Origin: Pseudoxanthobacter soli DSM 19599
GTDB lineage: Bacteria > Pseudomonadota > Alphaproteobacteria > Rhizobiales > Segnochrobactraceae
NCBI GenBank assembly: GCA_945898215.1
Contig: CAMDHY010000003.1
Location: 42,566 to 106,565 of the forward strand
DNA length: 64,000 nt
Direction: 5' to 3'
In this document: in pieces, positions 1-8,147 of the stretch
Layout of the letters: each line of letters opens with the position of its first letter
Position numbering within the stretch: position 1 is the stretch's first letter
Notes under the pieces: generated by a model
Told to the model about the DNA's origin: nothing
The model's database searches: none
What the model saw: only the letters and a program-made list of their open reading frames with translations
Position numbers and translations under genes: made by a program

Positions 1-233
1 TCTTCGTCGTCTCCGGCACCGGCGAGCAGATGGTTGAGGACGACGAGGGCCGTCCGATCACCCGCGACGTCGGGCCGGGCTGCACGATCTACGTTCCCGA
101 GAGCCGCTATCACGCGACCCTCAACACCGGCCCCGGGCCGATGCGGCTGTTCGTCGTCTACTCGCCGGCCGGTCCCGAGCTCGCGCTCCGCGACCTGCCG
201 GACTTCCGCCTCATCCCGCCGGACGCGGGCTGA
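1..233 (+). CDS. Cupin-domain protein, C-terminal fragment (5' end outside window)
   Basis: The reading frame is open from base 3 to the stop at 231-233 and enters from outside the window. The visible 76 residues (FVVSGTGEQMVEDD..., then GCTIYVPESRYHATLN and MRLFVVYSP) match the second half of a single-domain cupin: a glycine-rich turn, a GxxxYVPxxxxH segment carrying a metal-ligand-like histidine, and a final beta strand. Cupins of this size usually act as small metal-dependent isomerases, oxygenases or sugar-acid enzymes, or as sensor domains, so no substrate can be named. It is convergent with the M24 peptidase gene, 10 bases away. Confidence 0.75.
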   Translation, partial: FVVSGTGEQMVEDDEGRPITRDVGPGCTIYVPESRYHATLNTGPGPMRLFVVYSPAGPELALRDLPDFRLIPPDAG

Positions 234-243
234 GGCCGGCGGT

Positions 244-1452
244 TCAGGCGGCGCCGCCGCGGTTCCAGCCGCGGCCGGCCTCGCCGAACATCTCGTAGCC
301 GTCGGCGGTGACGGCCAGCGTATCTTCGAGCTTGATGAAGCCGCGCGTCGGGTGGAGCATCGTCGTCTCCACCGACAGCACCATCCCGGCCTGCAGCGGG
401 TGGGCCGCGTCGACGCCCTTGTAGGTGACCGGATGGTTGGTCATCAGGAACGGCGCCTCGTGGCTGATCAGCCCCATACCGTGGGCGAAGAAGTCGGTGA
501 AGGCCGCCACCTTCGAGGCCTTCAGCACGCCCTCGGCGTGGGCGATGACGTCGCCGCCGAGGGTGCCGGCGCGGATCTTCGAGAACGCCGCCTGCTGCAC
601 CACCTCGACCTCGGCAAGCAGGTCCTCGAGCTCCGCGTCCGGCGCGCCGAGCACGCCCATCCGGCAGAGATCGCCGATATAGCCGTGGAAGTTGCCGCCG
701 GAATCGATCGACAGCACCTCGCCCGGCTGCCACGCCTGGGATGACGCCGCCCGGTTGTGGCTCGCCCCCAGCGTCAAGAGGCAGTACTCGAACTGCAGGC
801 CGCGGCTGGTCTCCTCGCGGCGCAGGCGCTCGATGATGTCGGTCTTGGTCGAGCCTGCGCGCGCGCCGGCGATCGTCGCCATCATCGCCTCGGTGATGAG
901 TTCCGAGGCCGACTTCAGGAGTGCCAGTTCCCCCGGTGTCTTCACCGCCCGCAGCCGCTCGAGCGTGTGGGTGGCGTCGACGAAGGTCGCCCCCCCGAGG
1001 CGCTCGGAGAGCACGCGGTAGGCGTCGAGCGGCAGGAAGCCCGGCTCGATGCCGATGCGGGCGCCGGCCTTGCCGAGCTTGCCGACATGGTCGGCGGCGC
1101 GCGCGGCGGCGTCCGTCGAGCCCCACGTCTCGGCGTGCACGGCCGGCGTCCAGAACGGCCGGTTGTGGTGCTCGCCGCCTTCCATGCGGTTGGCGACGAA
1201 GGCGGAATTTTCCGGCTTGCCGCGCTCGTAGACGACGACCGGCAGGTAGCGGCTGTGGCCGATCGCATCCATCGCCGAGAAGAAGATGAAGCGGTAGCCG
1301 CCGAGCAGATACTGGGTGTTGTGCTTGGAGGTGGCGAGCAGGACATCGATGCCGGCCGCCTCCATCAGGGCGTCGAGGCGGTCGGTGTCGAACGGCACCG
1401 GGATCGCCCCTCCCTGCGAGGCCGCCGCTGCCTGAGATGGCACGTGCTTCAC
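244..1452 (-). CDS. M24-family metallopeptidase (Xaa-Pro aminopeptidase/creatinase-like)
   Basis: This 402-residue protein has the two-part build of the M24 family: an N-terminal creatinase-like domain and a C-terminal pita-bread domain. All five metal-ligand positions can be seen: Asp in LSIDSGG, Asp in GYIGDLCR, His in FAHGMG, Glu in SVETTML and Glu in FIKLEDT. Members act as Xaa-Pro aminopeptidases, creatinases or related amide hydrolases; the substrate is not readable here. The frame is open further upstream, but the GTG at 1452 is preceded by AGGGAGGA about 7 bases upstream, so I start there. A perfect CTGGTC-G-GACCAG inverted repeat lies 58 bases upstream of the start and may be a GntR operator. 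The catabolic setting suggests hydrolysis of an amide or peptide-like nutrient. Confidence 0.85.
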   Translation of the reverse strand: MKHVPSQAAAASQGGAIPVPFDTDRLDALMEAAGIDVLLATSKHNTQYLLGGYRFIFFSAMDAIGHSRYLPVVVYERGKPENSAFVANRMEGGEHHNRPFWTPAVHAETWGSTDAAARAADHVGKLGKAGARIGIEPGFLPLDAYRVLSERLGGATFVDATHTLERLRAVKTPGELALLKSASELITEAMMATIAGARAGSTKTDIIERLRREETSRGLQFEYCLLTLGASHNRAASSQAWQPGEVLSIDSGGNFHGYIGDLCRMGVLGAPDAELEDLLAEVEVVQQAAFSKIRAGTLGGDVIAHAEGVLKASKVAAFTDFFAHGMGLISHEAPFLMTNHPVTYKGVDAAHPLQAGMVLSVETTMLHPTRGFIKLEDTLAVTADGYEMFGEAGRGWNRGGAA

Positions 1453-1509
1453 GAGAATTCCTCCCTGTGACGAGCCCGAGGCTTGCGCCTTCGCGAGGCG
1501 ACGCCTTCT

Positions 1510-1522
1510 CTGGTCGGACCAG
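1510..1522. promoter_or_regulatory. Candidate GntR/FCD operator (TGGTNNNACCA type)
   Basis: CTGGTCGGACCAG is a perfect inverted repeat with 6-base arms around one central base. The TGGTNNNACCA core is the kind of site bound by FadR/FCD-subfamily GntR regulators, two of which are encoded in this window. It sits upstream of the leftward M24 peptidase gene. The same core recurs at 7877-7887. Binding is inferred. Confidence 0.5.
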
Positions 1523-1590
1523 TTAGGCACAACGCTGGCGGGTCGTCCAGCGGGGTCGGCGGGCGCCGGACCGGCGCCCGCCGGGGCTCG

Positions 1591-2178
1591 TCAGGTGTGG
1601 CGGATCTCGGTGCCGAGCACCTTCAGGCACTCGCGCATGAAGGCAGACAGCGCCGTCCAGCCCTTGGCCGACACCATCGTGCCGTCGACCATCGCCTCGG
1701 TCGGCGACAGGTCGACATAGGTGCCACCGGCGAGCCGCACCTCGGGCTCGCAGGCGCCGAGCGCCGCGACGCGCTTGCCCTTCACGACGCCGTCGACGGC
1801 GATCAGGATCTGCACGCCGTGGCAGATCGTGAAGATCGGCTTGCCCGCCTCGTGGAAGTGCCGGACGATCGCCTGGATGCGCTTGTCGGTGCGGATGTAC
1901 TCCGGGCCACGCCCGCCGGCGCAGTAGACGGCGTCGTACTGCTCGGGCTTCACCTCCGAGAACGACTTGTTGATGACGAAGTCGTGCCCGAGCTTCTCCG
2001 TATAGGTCTGGTGACCCTCGAAGTCGTGCAGCGACGTCTTCAGGATGTCGCCGGCGTTCTTGTCGGGGCAGATGACGTGGACGGTGTGGCCGACGGCCTC
2101 CATGCCCTGCTGGAAGACGAAGATCTCGTATTCCTCGGTGAAGTCGCCCGTCAACATGAGGATCTTCTTGCCAGGCAT
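1591..2178 (-). CDS. DJ-1/PfpI family protein
   Basis: The 195-residue protein is a single class-I glutamine amidotransferase-like domain. The nucleophile elbow is TICHGV, with Cys119 followed by His120, and the upstream acidic residue of the family lies in GDFTEEYE (around Glu16). Relatives include glyoxalase III/deglycase-like enzymes, PfpI proteases and chaperones, and isonitrile hydratases, so the activity is uncertain. The ATG at 2178 has AAGGAA about 7 bases upstream (GGAAGGAACCGTTCG). An in-frame extension upstream lacks such a site. It lies between the M24 peptidase and a GntR regulator, all on the minus strand, and may be co-transcribed with the regulator. Confidence 0.85.
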   Translation of the reverse strand: MPGKKILMLTGDFTEEYEIFVFQQGMEAVGHTVHVICPDKNAGDILKTSLHDFEGHQTYTEKLGHDFVINKSFSEVKPEQYDAVYCAGGRGPEYIRTDKRIQAIVRHFHEAGKPIFTICHGVQILIAVDGVVKGKRVAALGACEPEVRLAGGTYVDLSPTEAMVDGTMVSAKGWTALSAFMRECLKVLGTEIRHT

Positions 2179-2299
2179 CGAACGGTTCCTTCCCAGACTG
2201 TCGCGTTGAAGCGTGTAGCGTTGTCGTTGCCCCTCGGCGGGGGATGGCGGTGCGCCGGCCGGGGCCGGCGGGTGGTGAGGGGCGGCGCCGGGCGCCGCG

Positions 2300-3010
2300 T
2301 CAGATCTCGAAGGCGGGCAGCAGCCGCTGGCGCGAGCGGGCGATGTGGTCGTGCATGGCGGCCGCCGCGGCGGCGCCGTCACCGCTCGCGAAGGCGTCCA
2401 GCAGCGCCTGGTGCTCGGTGAGCGCCTCCTCGGTGACGCGGGCGTGGAACATCAGGCGGAAGATGTGGAAGTGCGTGTGCTGGTGGGCGAGCGTGTGGCG
2501 GATCAGCTCGTTGCCGGCGAACTCCAGGATGCGGTCGTGGAAGACGGCGTCCTGGCGGGCGAAGGCGGAGTAGCGGCGGCGGGCGTCCTCGCCGCTGCCG
2601 GCGGTCATGGCCCCCGCGAGCTCCTGCAGCACGGCGAGCCGCTCGGCGGTCATCGCCTCGGCGGCGCGGCGGGCGCTGTCGGGCTCGAGCAGCAGGCGCA
2701 GTTCGTAGAGCTCGTCGAACTGGCGGCGTGAGATCTGCGGGGCGGCGCTGTAGCCGATCAGGTGGGTCTTCACCACCAGCCCCTCGCCCTCGAGGCGGCC
2801 GAGCGCCTCGCGGATCGGGGTGTGCGAGACCTGCAGTTCGCGGACGAGAGTGTCGACGGTGATGCGGGCGCCGGGCGCGATCTTCAGGCCCATCAGCTGG
2901 GCGAGGATCGCCTCGTACACCTTCTCAGCCAGTCCGTTGTGGCGCTGGATGGCCGTCATGTCCGCGCGGCGGTCCTCGAGTCTCGGTTGTGGTCGGCTGG
3001 AGTTTCGCAT
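2300..3010 (-). CDS. GntR-family transcriptional regulator, FCD (FadR) subfamily
   Basis: About 236 residues. The N-terminal winged helix carries the GntR signature (ITVDTLVRELQVSHTPIREA, then LEGEGLV). The rest is an all-helical FCD ligand-binding domain with the Asp/His positions (AVFHDRI, HTHFHIF) that hold a metal in many FCD proteins. Such regulators usually sense sugar acids or hydroxy acids and repress a neighbouring catabolic operon. The ATG at 3010 is preceded by AAGGGG at good spacing; a later ATG at 2959 is possible. It is divergent from the Ldh2-family dehydrogenase across an AT-rich 87-bp spacer, which is the likely site of control. Confidence 0.88.
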   Translation of the reverse strand: MRNSSRPQPRLEDRRADMTAIQRHNGLAEKVYEAILAQLMGLKIAPGARITVDTLVRELQVSHTPIREALGRLEGEGLVVKTHLIGYSAAPQISRRQFDELYELRLLLEPDSARRAAEAMTAERLAVLQELAGAMTAGSGEDARRRYSAFARQDAVFHDRILEFAGNELIRHTLAHQHTHFHIFRLMFHARVTEEALTEHQALLDAFASGDGAAAAAAMHDHIARSRQRLLPAFEI

Positions 3011-3054
3011 GGCCGCCCCTTGACAGGTCAGACAGCTAGCACGATGCTCCGCGC

Positions 3055-3091
3055 CAATCAATACGATATCCTATACAATCCGATATTGGAC
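3055..3091. promoter_or_regulatory. AT-rich divergent promoter/operator region
   Basis: This stretch stands out against very GC-rich flanks. It contains CGATATCC, CTATACAATC and CCGATATTGG, giving the paired half-sites CAATA...TATTG and a repeated GATAT. It lies between the divergent GntR gene and the Ldh2-family dehydrogenase, where an autoregulatory operator and promoters are expected. The exact boxes cannot be assigned by eye. Confidence 0.4.
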
Positions 3092-3097
3092 AGGGCG

Positions 3098-3931
3098 ATG
3101 CGGATACCCAGTCCCGAGGCACTCGATCTCGCCGCCCGGCTGCTGCGCCAGCGGGGGGGTCCGCCGGCGCACGCCGATCTGCAGGCGGCCGTTCTCGTCG
3201 CCGCCGAGCGCAAGGGGCATCCCTCGCACGGCCTGCAGCGGCTGCCGCGCCTGCTCCTGCGCATCGAGCGCGGACTGATCGACCCGGCGGCGGAAGGCGC
3301 GTTCGTCTGGCGCGCCGCCGCCTTTCTCTGCGGCGAAGGCGAGAACGGCCTCGGGCCGGTCGTCGGCGAGAGGGCGATCGGCCTCCTCGCGGAGCGCATC
3401 GGCGAGACCGGCATCGCCGTCGCCGCGGTCCGCAACGCCAACCACCTCGGCATGCTCGCGCACTATGTCGAGAAGATCGCCGAACACGGCTGCATTGGCC
3501 TGGCGCTATCGTCCAGCGAGGCGCTGGTGCACCCGCACGGCGGCACGCGGGCGCTCCTCGGCACCAACCCGGTCGCCGTCGCCGTGCCCGTCGCGGGTGC
3601 GCCGCCGTTCGTCGTCGATCTCGCCACCAGCGTCGTCTCGATGGGCAAGGTCCATCACTACGCCGCCACGGGTGCGCCGCTCGAGCCGGGCTGGGCGAAG
3701 GACGGCGACGGCCGGCCGACCACCGACGCGACGCGGGCGAAGGCCGGCGCCATCGCCCCCTTCGGCGGCGCCAAGGGCTACGCCCTCGGCCTCGCCTTCG
3801 AGCTGCTGGTGGCCATGCCCGGCGACGGCGCCCGCCGCCGCGCCGACCGGGCCGACCGGGACGGCTTCGAGATCGCCCCCGCTTTGCTCGCCACCCTGCA
3901 CGACCTGTCGCGGGCGGGCTGTCCTGCCTGA
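3098..3931 (+). CDS. Ldh2/malate dehydrogenase-family NAD(P) oxidoreductase, internally shortened
   Basis: This belongs to the Ldh2 family (AllD, ComC, plant-type malate/L-lactate dehydrogenases). Recognisable blocks run in order: KGHPSHGLQRLPR, AVRNANHLGML, GTNPVAVAVP, VVDLATSVVS, RPTTDA and APFGGAKGYALGLAFELL. The protein is only 277 residues, against roughly 330-350 for the family. The blocks are continuous up to AFELLVA, then jump to what looks like the family's C-terminal helix (MPGDGARRRADRADRDG), so some 55-60 residues that normally follow the GGxKGYGL motif are missing in frame. It may be inactive or altered. It is the first gene rightward from the GntR promoter and would oxidise a 2-hydroxy acid if functional. 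Confidence 0.75.
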   Translation: MRIPSPEALDLAARLLRQRGGPPAHADLQAAVLVAAERKGHPSHGLQRLPRLLLRIERGLIDPAAEGAFVWRAAAFLCGEGENGLGPVVGERAIGLLAERIGETGIAVAAVRNANHLGMLAHYVEKIAEHGCIGLALSSSEALVHPHGGTRALLGTNPVAVAVPVAGAPPFVVDLATSVVSMGKVHHYAATGAPLEPGWAKDGDGRPTTDATRAKAGAIAPFGGAKGYALGLAFELLVAMPGDGARRRADRADRDGFEIAPALLATLHDLSRAGCPA

Positions 3932-3984
3932 CGCCTTCCAGAAACGACTGCACCCAAACCGCAGCACGCGCGAGGACCCAGCCG

Positions 3985-5208
3985 ATGAGCCTGTTCGCCG
4001 CCCTCCGGCTTCCTCGCGAGATCCTCTTCGGCGCCGGCCAGGCCGACGCCGTCGGCATGGTCACCGCCCGCCACGGCAAGCGCGCCCTCGTCTGCACCGA
4101 CGCGCGCTTCGCCGGCACGGCGGCGTTCGAGCGCCTGCTCGGCGCCCTCGAGGCGGCCGGGCTCACCGTCTCCGCCTTCGACGCGGTCGAGCCGGACGTG
4201 CCGACGGGCAACGTCGACGCCAGCGTCGCCCACGCCCGCGGCTTCACGCCGGACGTCGTCGTCGGCATCGGCGGCGGCTCGTGCCTCGACATGGCGAAGT
4301 GCACCGCCCTCCTCGTCCGCCACGGCGGCGGGCTCGCCGACTACTACGGCGAGTTCCGCGTTCCCGGGCCGACGCTGCCGGTCGTCGCCGTGCCGACCAC
4401 CGCCGGCACCGGCTCGGAGGTCACCCCCGTCGCCGTCGTCTCCGACGAGAGCCGCACCCTCAAGGTCGGCATCTCCAGCCCGTGGCTGATCCCCGTCGCC
4501 GCAATCTGCGACCCCGACCTCACGATGACCTGCCCGCGCGGGCTGACGGCGATCGCCGGCGCGGACGCCCTCACCCACGCCATCGAGGCCTACACGGCGG
4601 TGCGCCGCGACGCCGATGCCCGGCTGCCACAGGAGCGCGTCTTCGTCGGCAAGGGCGCCCTCAGCGACCACTTCGCGCTGCTCGCCATCCGCCTCCTCGG
4701 GGCGAGCCTCGAGCGCGCCTGCACTGACGGCGCCGACGCGGCCGCCCGTGCGGACGTCATGCTCGGCGCGCTCGCCGCTGGCTGCGCCTTCGGGACCGCC
4801 GGGACCGGCGCGGCGCACGCCGTGCAGCACCCGGTCGGCGCCGTCACCGGCACGCCGCACGGCCTCGGCGTCGCGGCGATGCTGCCCTACGTGATGGCCT
4901 ACAACCGGCCGGTGTCAGTGCCAGCCTTCGCCGACATCGCCGACGCCTTCGGCCTGTCGCCCGATGACGGCTCCCCCGAGGGAAAGGCCGCGGCCGCGAT
5001 CGCCGAGGTGTCGCGGCTGTTTGCGGCGATTGGTATTCCCGTGGACCTGAAGGCATTGGGCCTGCCGGCCGACCGCCTCGACTGGACGGCCGAGCAGGCG
5101 ATCGGCATCGACCGGTTGGTGAAGAATAACGCCCGCCCCATCGACCCCACCGAGATGCGCCGGCTCGTGGGCGCCGCCTATGGCGGACGCCTGTCGGCCG
5201 TCGGCTGA
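3985..5208 (+). CDS. Iron-containing (group III) alcohol dehydrogenase
   Basis: 407 residues, the usual length for the family. The N-terminal Rossmann-like half has the nucleotide-binding GIGGGSCLDMAK (about 94-105) and the conserved PTTAGTGSEVTP. The C-terminal helical half carries the metal ligands: Asp194 and His198 in GADALTHAIEAY, and the histidines in HAVQHPVG and GTPHGLG. Enzymes of this family reduce or oxidise alcohols, aldehydes, lactaldehyde or maleylacetate; the substrate cannot be decided here. It follows the shortened Ldh2 gene by 53 bp and precedes an alpha/beta hydrolase by 18 bp, so these probably form one rightward operon under the GntR regulator. Confidence 0.9.
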   Translation: MSLFAALRLPREILFGAGQADAVGMVTARHGKRALVCTDARFAGTAAFERLLGALEAAGLTVSAFDAVEPDVPTGNVDASVAHARGFTPDVVVGIGGGSCLDMAKCTALLVRHGGGLADYYGEFRVPGPTLPVVAVPTTAGTGSEVTPVAVVSDESRTLKVGISSPWLIPVAAICDPDLTMTCPRGLTAIAGADALTHAIEAYTAVRRDADARLPQERVFVGKGALSDHFALLAIRLLGASLERACTDGADAAARADVMLGALAAGCAFGTAGTGAAHAVQHPVGAVTGTPHGLGVAAMLPYVMAYNRPVSVPAFADIADAFGLSPDDGSPEGKAAAAIAEVSRLFAAIGIPVDLKALGLPADRLDWTAEQAIGIDRLVKNNARPIDPTEMRRLVGAAYGGRLSAVG

Positions 5209-5226
5209 ACGAGAGAGACCGAGCCG

Positions 5227-6072
5227 TTGACCACCGACCCCTTCCGCACCCGCGACCACGTAACCGACTTCGACGACAAGGTCGCCGCCTACCGCGAGCG
5301 CAGCGCGGCGACGCGGGGGAGACTGCGCACCGTGACCGTGCGCACCGGCGACGCCGCGGGAGAGGTGCTCGACCTGTTCTTCCCCGCCCCGGACAGCCAC
5401 CCCGCCGCCGACGATGCGGCGCGCCCGGTGCACCTGTTCATCCACGGCGGCTACTGGCGGATGTTCTCCAAGGACGACTTCTCCTATGTCGCCGACACCG
5501 TCACCGCGACCGGCGCCATCGCCGCCGTGCTCGACTACGCGCTGATGCCGTCGGTGCGGCTTTCCGACATCGTCGGCCAGGTACGGCGCGCGCGGCGGTG
5601 GATCGCCGACACCATCGCCGAACACGGCGGCGACCCCGCCCGTGTCACCGTCTCCGGCCATTCGGCCGGCGCGCACCTCGCGACCTTCCTGTTCTCCGCC
5701 GACCAGCCGGACCCAGTCGCCGGCGCCCTTCTTCTCGGCGGCCTCTACGACCTCCGCCCGCTGCAGTCGTCCTTCCTGCAGCCACTGATCGGCCTGACCG
5801 ACGAGGAGGTGCGGTCGCTCTCGCCGATCGACCACCGCCACAGCCCGGCGACGCGCGTGCGCGTGTTGTGGGGCGACCGCGAGACGCCACCGTTCCACGA
5901 GCAGGGGAGGGCCTTTGCCGGCCACCTTCGAGATCAGGGCGCGGATGTCGTCGCCATGGCGCTCGCCGACGCCGATCATATGAGCAGCGCCCTCGACCTC
6001 GGCTCCCCGGACACCGAGACGGGCCGCCACCTCGTCGGGCTGATCGCCGGTGAGGGAGACCGCCGCCCCTGA
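5227..6072 (+). CDS. Alpha/beta hydrolase (BD-FAE / kynurenine formamidase-like)
   Basis: 281 residues with the esterase/lipase-like alpha/beta hydrolase fold. The oxyanion-hole motif is HGGYW (73-77), the nucleophile is Ser146 in GHSAG, and candidate acid and base lie in WGDRE and ADHMSS near the C-terminus. The HGGYW spelling is typical of kynurenine formamidase-like and feruloyl-esterase-like members rather than generic lipases. It starts with TTG at 5227, preceded by a purine-rich GAGAGACCGAG stretch. It is the third gene of the probable Ldh2/Fe-ADH operon and may release an acid or amide that feeds the dehydrogenases. Confidence 0.85.
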   Translation: MTTDPFRTRDHVTDFDDKVAAYRERSAATRGRLRTVTVRTGDAAGEVLDLFFPAPDSHPAADDAARPVHLFIHGGYWRMFSKDDFSYVADTVTATGAIAAVLDYALMPSVRLSDIVGQVRRARRWIADTIAEHGGDPARVTVSGHSAGAHLATFLFSADQPDPVAGALLLGGLYDLRPLQSSFLQPLIGLTDEEVRSLSPIDHRHSPATRVRVLWGDRETPPFHEQGRAFAGHLRDQGADVVAMALADADHMSSALDLGSPDTETGRHLVGLIAGEGDRRP

Positions 6073-6079
6073 CCCGACG

Positions 6080-6823
6080 CTACGGCCAGGTCGGCTCGGC
6101 GAGGGCGGCGAAGGCCGGCTTCGCGAACAGGTAGCCCTGCATCAGCCGCACCCCGAGATTGCGCAGGCAACGGTACTCGTCGACCGTCTCGACGCCCTCG
6201 CAGATCGCCGCGATCTCGAGATCGTGCAGCTTCCGCAGCACGTTCGCCACGATCGCCCGTTTCGCGCGGTCGGTGTCGACGTCGCGCACGAGGTCCATGT
6301 CGATCTTGACGAAGTCCGGCTGGAACTGGGCGAGCAGCCGCAGCCCCGAATAGCCGGAGCCGAAGTCGTCGATCGCCGTCTTGAAGCCGATCGCCCGGTA
6401 GGCGTTGAGGATGCCGAGGAGGTGCGCGGTATCGACGCGCTCCGTCTCGGTGAACTCGAACAGGATGTTCTGCAACGGAAAGTTCGCGCGCCCGGCGGCG
6501 AGCAGCGTCTGGCGGATGCAGGCGCGCGGCTCGTAGACGGCATTGGGCAGGAAGTTGATCGACAGCAGCGCGCCGTCGCCGGCGAGGCCGAGGCCGGCGG
6601 CGAGATCGATCGCCGTCGTCCGGCAGAGCTGGTCGAAGGCATAGCGGCTGTCGTCGGAGATCTGCGACAGCACGAAGCCGGCATCCTCGCCGGCTGCGCC
6701 GCGCACCAGGGCCTCCTGGGCGAGGACCTTTCGCTCCACCACGTCGATGATCGGCTGGAAGGCCATCGAAATCGGCTGCTCGAACCGGGCACCGCCCCGG
6801 CACGCCTGACACCCACTCGCCAT
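6080..6823 (-). CDS. EAL-domain cyclic-di-GMP phosphodiesterase
   Basis: A stand-alone EAL domain. The catalytic set looks complete: EAL in AQEALVR, Asn in LSINFLPN, Glu in FEFTETE, the double Asp in AIDDFGSGYSG, Lys in VKIDMDL, Glu in CEGVET and Gln in MQGYLF. An active c-di-GMP hydrolase is therefore expected. Just before the domain is a CQAC pair in the N-terminal tail, which could be redox-active or bind metal. I start at the ATG at 6823; a TTG at 6892 with GAGG upstream would add 23 basic residues. It is convergent with the hydrolase gene, only 7 bp apart, and is unrelated in function to its neighbours. Confidence 0.85.
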   Translation of the reverse strand: MASGCQACRGGARFEQPISMAFQPIIDVVERKVLAQEALVRGAAGEDAGFVLSQISDDSRYAFDQLCRTTAIDLAAGLGLAGDGALLSINFLPNAVYEPRACIRQTLLAAGRANFPLQNILFEFTETERVDTAHLLGILNAYRAIGFKTAIDDFGSGYSGLRLLAQFQPDFVKIDMDLVRDVDTDRAKRAIVANVLRKLHDLEIAAICEGVETVDEYRCLRNLGVRLMQGYLFAKPAFAALAEPTWP

Positions 6824-6932
6824 CCGCTGGAAACTTTCCGACCGCTTCTTCCACCTGCTCCTCTTGGTACTGCCTCGGCTTGCTTGCGCCAAGCCAGCCT
6901 CAGAGCGCCCCCTTTGCGGGGGTGGGCGGTGG

Positions 6933-7778
6933 TCAGGCGTCGAGATGCCGGCGGATGTGGCGGTAGCCGTCGCGGTAGACCGCCTCCGGGCTCTCCGACA
7001 GGTCGCGCCAGATCTTCGTTGCCGCGGCGAGGTCGGGCAGGGCGCGGCCGAAGGCCTCGATCGTCAGCCAGCCGTCGTAGCCGCTCGCGCCGATGGCGGA
7101 AAACGTCTCCGCCCACGGGATGTTGCCGCGCCCGGGCACGCCGCGGTCGTTCTCGGAGATGTGGACGTGGACGACATTCCTGAGGTTGCGGGTGAAGGCG
7201 CCGACTGGGTCCGTCTCCTCGATGTTGGCGTGGAAGGTGTCATACATCGCCCGGATGTGCGGATGGTCGATCTCGTCGATGTGCGCCGACAGCGCGTCCA
7301 TGGTGTTGACGAGGTAGCACTCGAAGCGGTTGAGGGCCTCGAGCCCGACCGTCACCCCACGCGCCGCCGCATGGTCGCCGATAGCGCGCTGCGCCTCCAC
7401 CGAGCGGGCGAACTCCTCCGCCGTCGGGCCGGTACCGGAGAAATGGCCGAGGGTCGAGTGCAGCGGCCCGCACAGCGTCGTCGCGCCGAGCGCCGCCGCG
7501 CAGTCGATCGCGTGGCGGACGTACGCGACGCCAGCCGCCCGCGTGGCGGCGTCGGCGCCGATGAGGTTGTTCGCCGGATCGCCCATGGCGGAGACGGCGG
7601 TACGCTCGAGCCCGATCTCGTCGAGGAGATCGGCGGTGCGGCGGTAGTCGTCGGGGGTGCCTTCGAAGATCGGCACCTCGACGCCGTCGAAACCGGTCGC
7701 CTTGAGATCGCGCAGGATCGGCTCGTGATCCTTCGTCACCCGCGTCGTCCACAGGAACAGGCACATGCCGATCTTCAT
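6933..7778 (-). CDS. D-tagatose 3-epimerase-like sugar epimerase (TIM barrel)
   Basis: 281 residues, a single xylose-isomerase-like TIM barrel. The four metal ligands are at Glu147 (EALNRFE), Asp180 (YDTFHAN), His206 (VHVHIS) and Glu241 (TIEAFG). Their spacing of 33, 26 and 35 is the same as in Pseudomonas cichorii D-tagatose 3-epimerase (Glu152, Asp185, His211, Glu246), and the LNRFE signature belongs to that subfamily. The likely reaction is C-3 epimerisation of a ketose or a related hydroxy-carbonyl compound. It is transcribed leftward, away from a second, distant homologue at 8148, with a TGGTNNNACCA site between them. Confidence 0.85.
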   Translation of the reverse strand: MKIGMCLFLWTTRVTKDHEPILRDLKATGFDGVEVPIFEGTPDDYRRTADLLDEIGLERTAVSAMGDPANNLIGADAATRAAGVAYVRHAIDCAAALGATTLCGPLHSTLGHFSGTGPTAEEFARSVEAQRAIGDHAAARGVTVGLEALNRFECYLVNTMDALSAHIDEIDHPHIRAMYDTFHANIEETDPVGAFTRNLRNVVHVHISENDRGVPGRGNIPWAETFSAIGASGYDGWLTIEAFGRALPDLAAATKIWRDLSESPEAVYRDGYRHIRRHLDA

Positions 7779-7876
7779 GGCGACTTTCCTCCCACGTCTC
7801 GCTGCCCGGAACCGGCGACGGGCCCGCCGGGCCAGGCCGGCCCCGGCCGTGCATCCCCGTGCCCTGAGCTGCCATC

Positions 7877-7887
7877 TGGTATGACCA
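7877..7887. promoter_or_regulatory. Candidate GntR/FCD operator (TGGTATGACCA)
   Basis: TGGT-ATG-ACCA is an inverted repeat with the same core and spacing as the site at 1510-1522. It lies about 100 bp upstream of the leftward epimerase gene and 260 bp upstream of the rightward one. Two copies of one rare core at two promoters of a catabolic block containing two GntR/FCD genes suggest a shared regulator; which one is not known. Confidence 0.5.
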
Positions 7888-7956
7888 AACGCGCCGGATG
7901 GGTCAACGGCGATCCCTGGAGGCCGGGCCTCGACTTCACATCGAGATGCCGAAGAA

Positions 7957-7972
7957 ATTGTTTTGAATCAAT
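7957..7972. promoter_or_regulatory. AT-rich inverted repeat upstream of second epimerase gene
   Basis: ATTGTTTTGAATCAAT has ATTG/CAAT arms around an 8-base centre, in an AT-rich island inside GC-rich DNA. It may be part of a promoter or an operator for the rightward gene at 8148. No clear -35/-10 pair could be assigned. Confidence 0.3.
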
Positions 7973-8147
7973 CTCCTGATCACGGAGGAGACGGGCCCCG
8001 CGGCGCGCCTTGCACGGCCGTGGGGAATGGGCTAGAGCTTCGTGCAACGGCTTTGGTCGCACCAGATCGACCGGCGCATCCGCGACCGACAAGCTATCCG
8101 ACGGCCTTCGGGCCCACCAACAAACGGTTCTGGGAGGAATCGGGCAG

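Larger units (their letters stand above)
7779..8147. other. 369-bp divergent intergenic region without a gene
   Basis: No convincing coding sequence is visible here. It holds the TGGTATGACCA operator-like site at 7877-7887, an AT-rich ATTG(N8)CAAT inverted repeat at 7957-7972, and a strong ribosome-binding site (GGGAGGAA) before the ATG at 8148. It should contain the promoters of both epimerase genes. Confidence 0.6.

Noticed and set aside
3465..4727. Alternative plus-strand frame overlapping the Ldh2 and Fe-ADH genes, considered as a frameshifted continuation of Ldh2
   Set aside because: Its translation is Arg/Pro-rich and contains none of the missing Ldh2 sequence, so the shortening is an in-frame loss and not a frameshift.
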